Source: an uncultured Desulfobacterales bacterium (GTDB lineage: Bacteria; Desulfobacterota; Desulfobacteria; Desulfobacterales; JAFDCJ01). Taken from it: a stretch of DNA of 11,258 bases. The translations under genes and the position numbers were made by a program. The notes under the pieces are model-generated. The model made no database searches. It was not told where the DNA came from and worked only from the letters and a program-made list of their open reading frames with translations. Where the stretch lies: positions 1-11,258 of the forward strand of contig CALZJV010000282.1 of assembly GCA_945787595.1 (NCBI GenBank), in the 5' to 3' direction. Positions 1-5,995 of the stretch are shown here, piece by piece (the first letter of the stretch is position 1; each line of letters opens with the position of its first letter).

Positions 1-1
1 G

Positions 2-895
2 AAACGACTGGAATCCCAACTGCGACATGCTCAGAAAATGGAGGCCGTTGGCACCCTGGCGGGCGGCATCGCTCACGACTTCAACAATCTTCTCATGGGT
101 ATACAAGGGCACGCTTCGTTAATGCTGCTAAAAACCGACCCGGAACATCCACATTATAGGAACTTAAACAGCATCGAACAGCTGGTTCAGAACGGCGCAG
201 ATCTGACCAAACAACTGCTGGGCTTTGCCAGGGATGGCAAGTACGATGTCAAGTCGATCAATATGAATGAAATAATCCGAGACACCTTGCGGATGTTTGG
301 CAGGACCAAAAAGGAAATTAGCATCTATGAGGAATATGAGGAGTTTATTTGGCCTGTTGAGGTAGACCAGGGACAGCTTCAACAGGTGCTGTTAAACTTA
401 TTTGTTAACGCCGGACAGGCTATGCCCGGAGGGGGCGATCTCACCCTGGTAACGAAAAATGTGATTCTTAGGGCTCAAGATGCCAAGACATTCGGATTAC
501 CTCCAGCCAGATATGTGAGAATATCTATTTCCGACACCGGCCAAGGTATTGACGAGGGTACCCGGCAAAGAATTTTTGAACCCTTTTTTACGACAAAGGA
601 ATTCGGCCAAGGTACCGGTCTAGGACTTGCATCCGCATACGGAATTATCCAAAACCATCAAGGCACTATTGATGTAAACAGTCGGGTGGGTGAAGGTACA
701 ACGTTTTATATTTACCTGCCGGCATCCGAAAAAGTCATAAAAGACGAAATACCCTTTATTAAAAACAATCAAAACGGCCCGCAGACTGTTTTGCTGGTGG
801 ATGATGAAGATGTCATACTCAAGGTTGGATCGCAAATCCTGCAGGAATTGGGAGTACACGGTGTTGACTGCCGGCAGCGGGAAAGAGGCCCTTGA
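2..895 (+). CDS. Hybrid sensor histidine kinase, C-terminal part (5' partial, frameshifted)
   Basis: The gene is open from the window edge, so the sensor part is not visible; an internal Met lies at 38. What remains is a complete NtrB-like kinase core. The H-box [11 protein letters not shown] carries the phospho-accepting His. The ATPase domain follows with N-box [17 protein letters not shown]1 box DTGQGID, F-box FEPFFTTK and G2 box GTGLGLAS. After the kinase core comes the start of a CheY-like receiver (VLLVDDED). Reading stops at TGA 893-895 because one extra base near 851-854 throws the frame off in the middle of the receiver, which continues in another frame to 1181. The kinase core itself looks intact, so autophosphorylation could still occur. 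The domain identity is certain. The signal sensed and the partner regulator are unknown. The frameshift may be real or a sequencing error. Confidence 0.9.
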   Translation, partial: KRLESQLRHAQKMEAVGTLAGGIAHDFNNLLMGIQGHASLMLLKTDPEHPHYRNLNSIEQLVQNGADLTKQLLGFARDGKYDVKSINMNEIIRDTLRMFGRTKKEISIYEEYEEFIWPVEVDQGQLQQVLLNLFVNAGQAMPGGGDLTLVTKNVILRAQDAKTFGLPPARYVRISISDTGQGIDEGTRQRIFEPFFTTKEFGQGTGLGLASAYGIIQNHQGTIDVNSRVGEGTTFYIYLPASEKVIKDEIPFIKNNQNGPQTVLLVDDEDVILKVGSQILQELGVHGVDCRQRERGP

Positions 896-1181
896 AATCT
901 ATTCCGCAAATAAAGATAAGATCGACATTGTGGTTCTGGAAATGATCATGCCCGGTATGGGCGGCGGGGAAACATACGACAGCATCAGAGCGCTCAAGAT
1001 GGACGTCAAAGTTCTTCTTTCCAGCGGTTATAGCATCATGGGTAAGGCAAGTGCCATCTTGAATCGAGGCTGCCAGGGATTTATACAAAAACCATTTACC
1101 TTGAAAAGCTTTTCCGAAAAATTGAGAGAAATATTGGATGGCGAAAACGATTTAAGGCATCAAACCTCACTAACTCAATAG
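855..1181 (+). pseudogene. Receiver domain of the hybrid kinase, separated by a frameshift
   Basis: From the tac codon at 855 this frame continues the receiver that starts in the kinase frame. It reads [16 protein letters not shown], then VVLEMIMPGMGG, the conserved Ser of VLLSSGYS, and FIQKPF with the conserved Lys. Joining the two frames by removing one base near 851-854 gives an uninterrupted receiver of normal length ending at TAG 1179-1181. An ATG at 801 opens this frame, but it would translate the front of the domain out of frame, so independent expression as a useful receiver is unlikely. The phospho-acceptor position is Glu (GAA) rather than Asp, so even the restored protein might not accept phosphate in the usual way. 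Receiver identity is certain. Whether the gene is broken in the organism is not. Confidence 0.8.
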
Positions 1182-1212
1182 TCAGCAGTCAATAGTTCTA
1201 GTGGATTGATTC

Positions 1213-1232
1213 CAAATTGATATTTCAATTTG
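1213..1232. repeat. AT-rich 8-bp-stem hairpin after the kinase gene
   Basis: CAAATTGA and TCAATTTG form perfect 8-bp arms around a TATT loop, 31 bp after the kinase stop. No T-run follows, so it is at best a weak terminator. It may simply be part of the AT-rich intergenic DNA. Confidence 0.45.
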
Positions 1233-1333
1233 CAATAATGAATTCGCAGACCTTTTAACTGGTAAACCCAATACCTCTATCAAGAAGGTAAAATACTAAT
1301 AAATCATCTCTCTTGAAATTTGAATCTCTCAAT

Positions 1334-1404
1334 TTAGTACCTATTTATTGAAATCACATCATGTTTGCACATGATTTATGCCATAGCCAGATTGTATATT
1401 TTAG
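1334..1404 (+). repeat. Left arm of a 71-bp inverted repeat flanking the PilZ pair
   Basis: This stretch is the reverse complement of 2546-2616 at 67 of 71 positions; the mismatches are at 1365, 1369, 1395 and 1401. The outer ends pair TTAGTACC with GGTACTAA. Each arm holds a small internal hairpin; here ATCATGT and ACATGAT surround TTGC at 1359-1376. The arms enclose about 1.14 kb with two PilZ genes and no transposase. No target-site duplication is visible outside the arms. It could be two oppositely oriented copies of a short palindromic element (MITE-like) or the ends of a decayed mobile unit. Confidence 0.85.
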
Positions 1405-1462
1405 GAATGCCATCGATTTAAATAGAAAAGACAGAGCGAAGCGATACCACAAATGGTCAAAG

Positions 1463-1792
1463 ATGAACACCCATGCAGAAAAAAGATTTTATGAACGTCA
1501 TTGCTATGCCGCCGATATCGCGTTTTCCTATTTCAACAAAGAGCACTCTTATACTGCGCACACTCTGAACGTCGGCACGGGCGGTATGTGCTTTAAATCG
1601 AACTTGTTCCTTCAACCCGGGGCCACCATTTGTGTCCGCTTAATAGAAACTCATCCGAATGGCTCCTGCAGCGGCTTTTGCGAGGGATTGCACATTGTCG
1701 CGCTGGCGGAGGTAAAATGGTGCCGTGAAGCGCCCAATGGCGAAGCCTTTCCTTATGGCGTCGGCGTTAAATATTTTGAAGCGGCTTATTAA
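1463..1792 (+). CDS. PilZ-domain protein, candidate c-di-GMP-binding
   Basis: This is a small, soluble, single-domain protein of about 109 residues. The PilZ signature is present but partly degenerate. The arginine motif RFYER (RxxxR) lies near the N-terminus, and the second motif reads NVGTGG where the consensus is D/NxSxxG, so Ser is replaced by Gly. A typical PilZ ending follows (AEVKW, then YGVGVKYF). Start choice: the frame is open back to an ATG at 1361, but that ATG and the next 15 codons lie inside the inverted repeat arm. The ATG at 1463, nine residues before RFYER's end, gives a normal PilZ protein. No strong Shine-Dalgarno sequence is seen at either start. Such proteins bind cyclic di-GMP and change motility, polysaccharide or regulatory partners, but the partner here is unknown. 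A second PilZ gene follows 57 bp downstream, probably in the same transcript. Confidence 0.75.
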   Translation: MNTHAEKRFYERHCYAADIAFSYFNKEHSYTAHTLNVGTGGMCFKSNLFLQPGATICVRLIETHPNGSCSGFCEGLHIVALAEVKWCREAPNGEAFPYGVGVKYFEAAY

Positions 1793-1812
1793 CTGTCCGG
1801 GAGCAGTACCGC

Positions 1813-1836
1813 CACCAAGACACCAAGTCACAAAGA
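1813..1836. repeat. Three tandem CACCAAGA-type octamers
   Basis: CACCAAGA, CACCAAGT and CACAAAGA follow each other directly in the short gap between the two PilZ genes. The last unit runs into the AGGTGA ribosome binding site of the second gene. This resembles the low-complexity intergenic repeats scattered through the rest of the window. Confidence 0.6.
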
Positions 1837-1849
1837 AAAGGTGAGCGAC

Positions 1850-2440
1850 ATGTATAAAATGTATTATATCAGCCAAGACGATCCCAATCTGCTGGTCGAT
1901 AAAATCGGGATAATTGAAAACGGTTACCATCCAAGTGAAATGGACTATTCACTACTGCTGGATGCTGATGACTCAGATCGGAAAAAGCGGATTGAGTATC
2001 GATATCACAAACGATTTCAACTTGATAAATATGCATTTGCTTTGATCCGGTCCATCACAGCGGGACCCCTGAGAGTTCGCGGCAAGAGCATGGGCTGCAT
2101 TGCCTGTGCCGTGTTCAATGCCAAGCCGGCCAGGCTTGGTGAAATCGATAACATCAGCATGGGCGGACTTATGTTTCATCATGTTGACAGTAAGGCACAA
2201 TTAAGCCAGACACTTGTGCTGGATATATTATTGGCTGATTGTGGATTTTACCTGGCGAATCTGCCGTTTAAAATCATAACCGATGACGTGATACCTGACG
2301 AGGTTTCCAGCGATACGGTTGAAATGCGGCAGGTTCGACTACAATTTCAAAAGCTGAACGCCATCCAACAAGCGAGGTTGAAAGATTTCATTATGAACCA
2401 CGGCACAGAATTTGAACGACGAATGACGAATGACGAATGA
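1850..2440 (+). CDS. PilZ-domain protein with N- and C-terminal extensions
   Basis: This 196-residue protein carries a PilZ domain in its middle and C-terminal part. The arginine motif is RYHKR (about residues 51-55) and the second motif is NISMGG, matching D/NxSxxG. The region before the PilZ domain is about 45 residues (LVDKIGIIENGYHP onward), of unknown function. The end (QQARLKDFIMNHG) has the helical look of many delta-proteobacterial PilZ proteins. Start choice: AGGTGA at 1839-1844 is an excellent ribosome binding site for ATG 1850; a GTG at 1841 would add three residues but lies within that site. The last codons (RRMTNDE then stop) are made of three tandem GACGAAT units at 2418-2438, so the C-terminus has been formed by an intergenic-type repeat. 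The protein should bind c-di-GMP better than its neighbour because the Ser is kept. No membrane segment or output domain is seen. Confidence 0.82.
   Translation: MYKMYYISQDDPNLLVDKIGIIENGYHPSEMDYSLLLDADDSDRKKRIEYRYHKRFQLDKYAFALIRSITAGPLRVRGKSMGCIACAVFNAKPARLGEIDNISMGGLMFHHVDSKAQLSQTLVLDILLADCGFYLANLPFKIITDDVIPDEVSSDTVEMRQVRLQFQKLNAIQQARLKDFIMNHGTEFERRMTNDE
2418..2438. repeat. Three tandem GACGAAT heptamers at the end of the second PilZ gene
   Basis: The three units are perfect and adjacent, and run into the TGA stop at 2438-2440. A related ATGACGA/TTGACGA cluster occurs at 9004-9036 between the two ABC ATPase genes, so the motif is dispersed in this genome. Because seven is not a multiple of three, a change in copy number would shift the reading frame and alter the end of the protein. 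Confidence 0.75.
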
Positions 2441-2461
2441 TGGAATCGCTCGCGCCGCGCA

Positions 2462-2473
2462 GGCGCTAGCGCC
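2462..2473. repeat. Perfect GC-rich 12-bp palindrome after the PilZ genes
   Basis: GGCGCTAGCGCC lies 22 bp after the PilZ stop inside a GC-rich island (2448-2485) that contrasts with the AT-rich DNA around it. It may serve as a transcription end signal or be a remnant of an extragenic palindromic repeat. No U-tract follows directly. Confidence 0.5.
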
Positions 2474-2491
2474 GCGTGTCGCGCTGTCTTT

Positions 2492-2505
2492 TCAATTTAA
2501 ATTGA
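2492..2505. repeat. Perfect AT-rich 14-bp palindrome
   Basis: TCAATTTAAATTGA reads the same on both strands. It is framed by CGCT (2482-2485) and AGCG (2507-2510), which lengthens the possible stem. It could be a binding site for a dimeric regulator or a structural element. Nothing ties it to a known regulator. Confidence 0.45.
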
Positions 2506-2545
2506 TAGCGTTACTCTCCGAGCCGTAGGATCTGCAAGCCGGAGG

Positions 2546-2616
2546 CTATAATATTCAATCTGGCTATGGCATAAATCATGCGCATACATGATGTGATTTC
2601 AATAAATAGGTACTAA
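2546..2616 (-). repeat. Right arm of the 71-bp inverted repeat flanking the PilZ pair
   Basis: This is the reverse-complement partner of 1334-1404, with 67 of 71 positions matching. The close match suggests a recent origin, a shared mobile source, or selection on the sequence. An inversion of the enclosed 1.1 kb by recombination between the arms would be possible in principle. Inversion would turn both PilZ genes to the other strand. Confidence 0.85.
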
Positions 2617-2715
2617 TACCAAATTAATGCCATTAACTTAAGGGCATCATTAATAGCATAACCATTGATGGTATAATCTATCCAAAAAGCAGCGGTGAAC
2701 GTGAACAAATAATAT

Positions 2716-2750
2716 TATAGGCAGCGTAAATCAGGATTTAGCAGCCTATA
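2716..2750 (+). promoter_or_regulatory. 35-bp hairpin or operator just ahead of the M24 gene
   Basis: TATAGGC (2716-2722) pairs with GCCTATA (2744-2750), GC with GC, and TAAATC (2727-2732) with GATTTA (2735-2740). That gives about 15 base pairs with one mismatch and one bulge around an AG loop. The element ends 5 bp before the AGGAG ribosome binding site. As DNA it would suit a dimeric repressor; as RNA it could affect translation start. No regulator gene is adjacent, so the function is inferred from position and symmetry. Confidence 0.6.
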
Positions 2751-2765
2751 CATTCAGGAGAAACC

Positions 2766-3917
2766 ATGGCCCTGCACTTTTCGTCGGAAGAATTCGCCCA
2801 ACGGAAACGACGCACTATAGAAGCGTTGAGAAGCCGTAATCTGGACGCACTTCTCATGTTCCGCCAGGAAAGCATGTATTACCTGAGCGGTTACGACAGC
2901 TTCGGATATGTATTTTTTCAATGCCTCCATCTCGGTGTCGACGGCCGTTTGATGCTGTTAACCCGGTCGCCGGATCTTCGACAAGCGCGGCACACATCCA
3001 TTATAGAAGACATCCGCATCTGGACCGACGGTTCTGATGTCAACCCGGCGATACAGCTAAAACACATCCTGGATGAATTCGGCTGCAAGGGCCAGCGGCT
3101 GGGTGTCGAATACGATGCCTATGGTTTAACAGCTAAAAACGGCAAACTGCTTGAAACCGCCCTATCTGATTTCTGCACCCTGGAGGACGCATCCGATCTG
3201 GTAAACCGGCTGCGGGTCGTAAAAAGTGAGGCCGAACTGGAATATGTTCGCAAGGCTGCCGAACTGGCCGATCGTGCCTGTGATGAAGCCTATCGCCTGG
3301 CCGGACCGGGAGCGGATGAAGGGGATATTTTGGCAGCCATGCAGGGGGCAATTTTTGCCGGTGACGGTGATTATCCCGCAAATGAGTTTATCATCGGCTC
3401 GGGTGAAGACGCACTCCTGTGCCGCTACAAATCCGGCCGCCGCAAGCTTGACCCCCAGGATCAGCTCACTCTTGAGTGGGCCGCGGCTTATCGACACTAC
3501 CATGCCGCCATGATGCGCACCATTCCCATCGGTCAGGCAACCGAACTCCACAAAAAAATGCACTCAGTAACCATAGATGCCATGGATGCCTGCCTGGAGG
3601 CTCTGAAACCCGGACGACCCATCGGTGAGGTGTTTGATGCCTATGCACATGTCTGCGACAAGGCCGCAATGCGAGACCACCGGTTAAATGCCACCGGCTA
3701 TAGTTTAGGGACCACCTTTGCCCCCAATTGGATGGATTGGCCCATGTTTTATCACGGCAACCCGGTCATTGCTGAGGAAAACATGGTATTTTTTTTACAT
3801 ATGATTTTGATGGACAGCGACACCAACCACGCCATGTGCTTCGGTCACACGGTCGTGGTGACTGAGACCGCATGCGAAGTATTGTCCAAGCGCTCGCTGG
3901 AATTGGTGGTAAAATAA
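2766..3917 (+). CDS. Creatinase/ectoine-hydrolase-like M24 protein lacking the metal ligands
   Basis: The 383-residue protein has the two-domain layout of the M24B peptidase/creatinase family: an N-terminal creatinase_N domain (about 1-150, with YLSGYDSFGYVFFQC) and a C-terminal pita-bread domain. The five classical metal ligands (Asp, Asp, His, Glu, Glu) align with Glu237, Ala248, Tyr312, a His in MVFFLH, and Gly in FGHTVVVTE, so it should not be a dinuclear metallopeptidase. Metal-free C-N hydrolases of this fold include creatinase and ectoine hydrolase (DoeA/EutD). Features shared with the latter, from memory of the family, are GDYPA, Glu followed by YRxYH...RT, and GYxxG followed by PxW. 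A good AGGAG lies 5 bp before the ATG. The importer downstream suggests a hydrolase acting on a small imported nitrogen compound; the substrate is inferred, not shown. A non-catalytic role is also possible. No signal peptide is seen, so it should be cytoplasmic. Confidence 0.8.
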   Translation: MALHFSSEEFAQRKRRTIEALRSRNLDALLMFRQESMYYLSGYDSFGYVFFQCLHLGVDGRLMLLTRSPDLRQARHTSIIEDIRIWTDGSDVNPAIQLKHILDEFGCKGQRLGVEYDAYGLTAKNGKLLETALSDFCTLEDASDLVNRLRVVKSEAELEYVRKAAELADRACDEAYRLAGPGADEGDILAAMQGAIFAGDGDYPANEFIIGSGEDALLCRYKSGRRKLDPQDQLTLEWAAAYRHYHAAMMRTIPIGQATELHKKMHSVTIDAMDACLEALKPGRPIGEVFDAYAHVCDKAAMRDHRLNATGYSLGTTFAPNWMDWPMFYHGNPVIAEENMVFFLHMILMDSDTNHAMCFGHTVVVTETACEVLSKRSLELVVK

Positions 3918-3919
3918 TA

Positions 3920-4090
3920 TCGACAAACAGAACCACAGTCGTGGCTTTGTTAACTTCAAATCTAAAACTTGCTCGAATTCCAGATAACATTCGCCTGAAA
4001 AAAGGCATCGCGAATTTGCCAAAACCCAGCGTTGTCTTGGTAAGCCAGATCGCCACAGTAGACAAATCCAGATTGATGGAAACTATCTAA
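3920..4090 (+). pseudogene. MazF/PemK-type toxin remnant
   Basis: Immediately after the M24 stop, a frame reads TNRTTVVALLTSNLKLARI, then a PDNIRL segment, LPKPSVVLVSQIATVDKSRL and METI. This matches the central and C-terminal part of MazF/PemK endoribonuclease toxins (the TSNLxLAxxPxNxxL and LPKxSVVNVSQxxTVDKxxL motifs). The N-terminal half with the catalytic Arg region is missing. Two consecutive stop codons (TAATAA, 4088-4093) cut the end, and recognisable toxin-like residues (FPPMHVNR) continue after them in the same frame. No antitoxin gene is seen next to it. An ATG at 3872 opens the frame but lies inside the M24 gene, so expression is unlikely. It is a decayed fragment, probably left by an older insertion between the M24 gene and the transporter operon. 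Confidence 0.75.
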
Positions 4091-4401
4091 TAATTCCCGC
4101 CAATGCACGTCAATAGATTTTGTGTCACCTCCCCGATCCCGTCCAACCCGAGTCTCATGAACACCTGAATTGTTGTAATTAAAATTTGGTGTTTTGAATA
4201 AATAAAATCAATAACTTAATTGCTTTGTAATATAAATTTCAACCATCTATATATGTAACACTTTGTATTTAATATTAAAATTATAAAGTTTTTAATAATA
4301 TTATATTTTTTGAATTGTAATCATTTTTTTCTTGACATTCATAAATGTATAAAATACTAAGATAATCTATATTTTTTGAAAGAATTATTACACTACATTT
4401 C

Positions 4402-4410
4402 TGCTATAGT
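4402..4410 (+). promoter_or_regulatory. Possible extended -10 promoter element for the importer operon
   Basis: TGC followed by TATAGT forms an extended -10 element matching five of six bases of TATAAT. The nearest -35-like TTGAAA (4376-4381) is 23 bp away, too far, so the element would depend on the TG extension. A separate TTGACA at 4332-4337 has only a poor -10 at the right distance (TACTAA, 17-bp spacer). Transcription would begin near 4417, leaving a leader of about 260 nt. Confidence 0.3.
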
Positions 4411-4538
4411 CCGCAAAAGATTAAAACTGAAATCTGAACCTATAATTTGCGACATTAAATTATCAGCGTGCTTGCTGCCCCTCAGAGGCCACTTATCCTG
4501 AACCTAGTCTCTGAAAAAACTTAGTACATTGTCGAAGG

Positions 4539-4561
4539 GGGACTACTGATAACCCAGTCCC
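4539..4561 (+). repeat. Small GC-rich hairpin in the importer leader
   Basis: GGGACT (4539-4544) and AGTCCC (4556-4561) are perfect 6-bp arms around an 11-nt loop. GACTA at 4541-4545 can instead pair with TAGTC at 4505-4509, so two alternative stems share the same bases. That is the kind of arrangement expected of a switching leader, but there is no further support. Confidence 0.35.
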
Positions 4562-4570
4562 ATAGCTTCA

Positions 4571-4614
4571 TCTGAAAGACCGTAGAAGGCAAAATCTCGC
4601 ACTTCAGACTTTTT
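4571..4614 (+). terminator. Weak attenuator-like stem in the importer leader
   Basis: TCTGAA (4571-4576) pairs with TTCAGA (4603-4608) across a 26-nt loop, and CTTTTT follows at once. The loop is long and the stem short, so termination would be weak. It lies about 65 bp before the binding-protein start, where attenuation would make sense. Confidence 0.25.
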
Positions 4615-4678
4615 AAGCGACCATCAAAAGTACTTTTTTACTGGTAAGTCGTTAACATTTATAAAAAGGAGGGGGAAA

Positions 4679-5995
4679 ATGAAAAAAAAATCGTTACTGA
4701 CTTTCGTATTGATGCCGGCTTTTCTCTTATTGCTGCTTGCCTATTTCAGCCCGGCTTTTTCAGCATCTAACCAGCCGGTAGTGATTGGATTTATCGGGTC
4801 TTTTGACAGCGATGCCGGCAAAAGCACCTTGAGAGGCGCTGAAATCGCCATCGAGGAAATTAACGCGGCCGGAGGGATGCTGGGAGGTCGCATGATTGAA
4901 CTTGTCAAAGCCGATACCGGCGAAGACGTGACCGAAGGCATCAAAGCCTACGAATATTTAAATGAGAAGGAAAAGGTAGATTTTATCATTTCAGGAAGCA
5001 TTGACGATGTTTCTTTGGGGTGGCTGCCAAGAATGGCGGAATACCGGACACCGACGCTGGACACCTGGACCTCGGCCTATTCGGCCATCGAAAAGGTTAG
5101 TACGGAGTACGAAAAATACAAAATGTATTTTATGAATTGTCCGACGGATTATGCTCTCGGCACTCAATACGTCGATTTCGGCAAGGATGTGCTATCCAAG
5201 GATTTGGGTTACAAAACCACTGTAATTATGCAGGAAGACACTGCCTATGGTGCCGGAACCTTCGAATTCATCAAAGGTGACATCCTGCCGACGGCAGGCA
5301 TTAAAATGGTGGATCATATTGTATACGATGTCAATACGGTGGATTTCAGCCCAATCTACAATAAGATCATAAAAACCAACCCGGATTTTATCTATTTAAT
5401 CTCCTCGGTGAAATGCGTCGTCCCGACATCTCAATATGTAAAAATGCAGGTTCCGATACCCATTACAGGTATTAACGTGGCTGCCGTCGGCCGAGAATTC
5501 TGGAAGGATACGGGCGGCATGGGAGGTGGCATGTCCACATTAATGCCGCCGCCTACCATTGGAATGGATATGGACCCGCGCACAGAAAAATTTGTCAAAA
5601 AGTATCAGGCTAAGTATAAGACACGTCCGGTCTATCCCCACTTCAACGGGTTTAATGCCTATTACGGCATATACAATGCCGTCAGCGCCGCCGACCGTGC
5701 CGGTGGGTTCAAACCCTTGGATGCCTGGGTGAAGGAGATGGAAAACGAAGACCTCAAACTTTATAAAGATGGAAAGCTTTGGCTGCGATATGCCTACTGG
5801 AAGCCTGGAGAAGTGGAGCCCAGAACCGGTGTGGCCTTTACGCACAATGTAAAGGTTGACATTACACCACCGCTTGAGGACGGCCATCCCTCTTTGATCG
5901 TCGTTCAATGGTACACGGACGGAACGGTAAAATGTGTTTATCCGCCCAAATACGCCAACGGTCAGTTTACCGTGCCGCCGTGGGTAAAGAAGTAA
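4679..5995 (+). CDS. Periplasmic binding protein of a branched-chain amino-acid-type (HAAT) ABC importer
   Basis: This 438-residue protein begins with a clear Sec signal peptide: KKK, then a Leu-rich core, with probable cleavage after AFS at residue 28. The mature part is a Peripla_BP_6/LivJ-like two-lobe binding protein. It shows the family opening VVIGFIGSF, RGAEIAIEEINAAGG and a Gly-Gly-Arg turn leading to a DTGED-type strand. LDTWTSAYS and QEDTAYGAGTFEF lie where ligand-pocket residues usually fall. It should deliver its ligand to the permeases encoded next. The ligand cannot be read from the sequence; HAAT proteins bind amino acids, amides, urea and small aromatic acids. A Gly/Met/Pro-rich loop (about residues 280-300) is unusual. 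A strong AAGGAGG (4666-4672) sits 6 bp before the ATG. The stop overlaps the livH start (TAATG). Confidence 0.93.
   Translation: MKKKSLLTFVLMPAFLLLLLAYFSPAFSASNQPVVIGFIGSFDSDAGKSTLRGAEIAIEEINAAGGMLGGRMIELVKADTGEDVTEGIKAYEYLNEKEKVDFIISGSIDDVSLGWLPRMAEYRTPTLDTWTSAYSAIEKVSTEYEKYKMYFMNCPTDYALGTQYVDFGKDVLSKDLGYKTTVIMQEDTAYGAGTFEFIKGDILPTAGIKMVDHIVYDVNTVDFSPIYNKIIKTNPDFIYLISSVKCVVPTSQYVKMQVPIPITGINVAAVGREFWKDTGGMGGGMSTLMPPPTIGMDMDPRTEKFVKKYQAKYKTRPVYPHFNGFNAYYGIYNAVSAADRAGGFKPLDAWVKEMENEDLKLYKDGKLWLRYAYWKPGEVEPRTGVAFTHNVKVDITPPLEDGHPSLIVVQWYTDGTVKCVYPPKYANGQFTVPPWVKK

Larger units (their letters stand above)
2441..2765. other. Intergenic region with nested palindromes before the M24 gene
   Basis: No gene is seen here. 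In order it holds the perfect palindrome GGCGCTAGCGCC (2462-2473), the perfect palindrome TCAATTTAAATTGA (2492-2505) bracketed by CGCT/AGCG, the right inverted repeat arm (2546-2616), and an imperfect palindromic stretch at 2617-2677 (ATACCA paired with TGGTAT, ATGCC with GGCAT around TTAACTTAA). It ends in the hairpin at 2716-2750 and AGGAG at 2756-2760. The first palindrome could end PilZ transcription but has no T-run. A clear sigma-70 promoter could not be picked with confidence. Confidence 0.6.
4091..4678. other. Long AT-rich non-coding region and leader upstream of the ABC importer
   Basis: No gene is seen in these 588 bp. The first part (to about 4130) is the tail of the toxin remnant. 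From about 4160 to 4400 the DNA is extremely AT-rich, with T-runs and a loose inverted repeat (AATATTA 4271-4277, TAATATT 4296-4302). A possible promoter follows around 4402-4410. The last 260 bp would be a transcribed leader with several small stems: GGGACT/AGTCCC (4539-4561) and TCTGAA/TTCAGA (4571-4608), the latter followed by CTTTTT. No known riboswitch class was recognised. Confidence 0.5.

Noticed and set aside
1361..1462. Start of the first PilZ gene at ATG 1361
   Set aside because: The first codons would be translated inverted-repeat sequence and the extra 34 residues do not resemble a PilZ domain; the ATG at 1463 gives a normal length.
2418..2438. CRISPR-like array in the tandem repeats here and at 1813, 9004 and 9102
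   Set aside because: Units are 7-10 bp, adjacent and without unique spacers, so they are simple sequence repeats.
3133..3563. Several open frames on the minus strand and in other frames inside the M24 gene
   Set aside because: They mirror a well-supported coding gene, have no recognisable domains and no ribosome binding sites.
2766..3917. DMSP lyase DddP or aminopeptidase P/prolidase as the identity of the M24 protein
   Set aside because: Those enzymes need the metal-ligand set, which is absent here; conserved pieces fit the creatinase/ectoine hydrolase side better.
4490..4542. Known riboswitch or a split CCTGA...TGTCGAAGGG-type extragenic repeat in the importer leader
   Set aside because: Only short fragments resemble either; no complete conserved core or matching arms could be found by eye.
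5908..5994. Upstream extension of the LivH-type permease to an ATG at 5908
   Set aside because: The added 29 residues are polar, lie inside the binding-protein gene and precede a normal LivH N-terminus at the coupled TAATG start.
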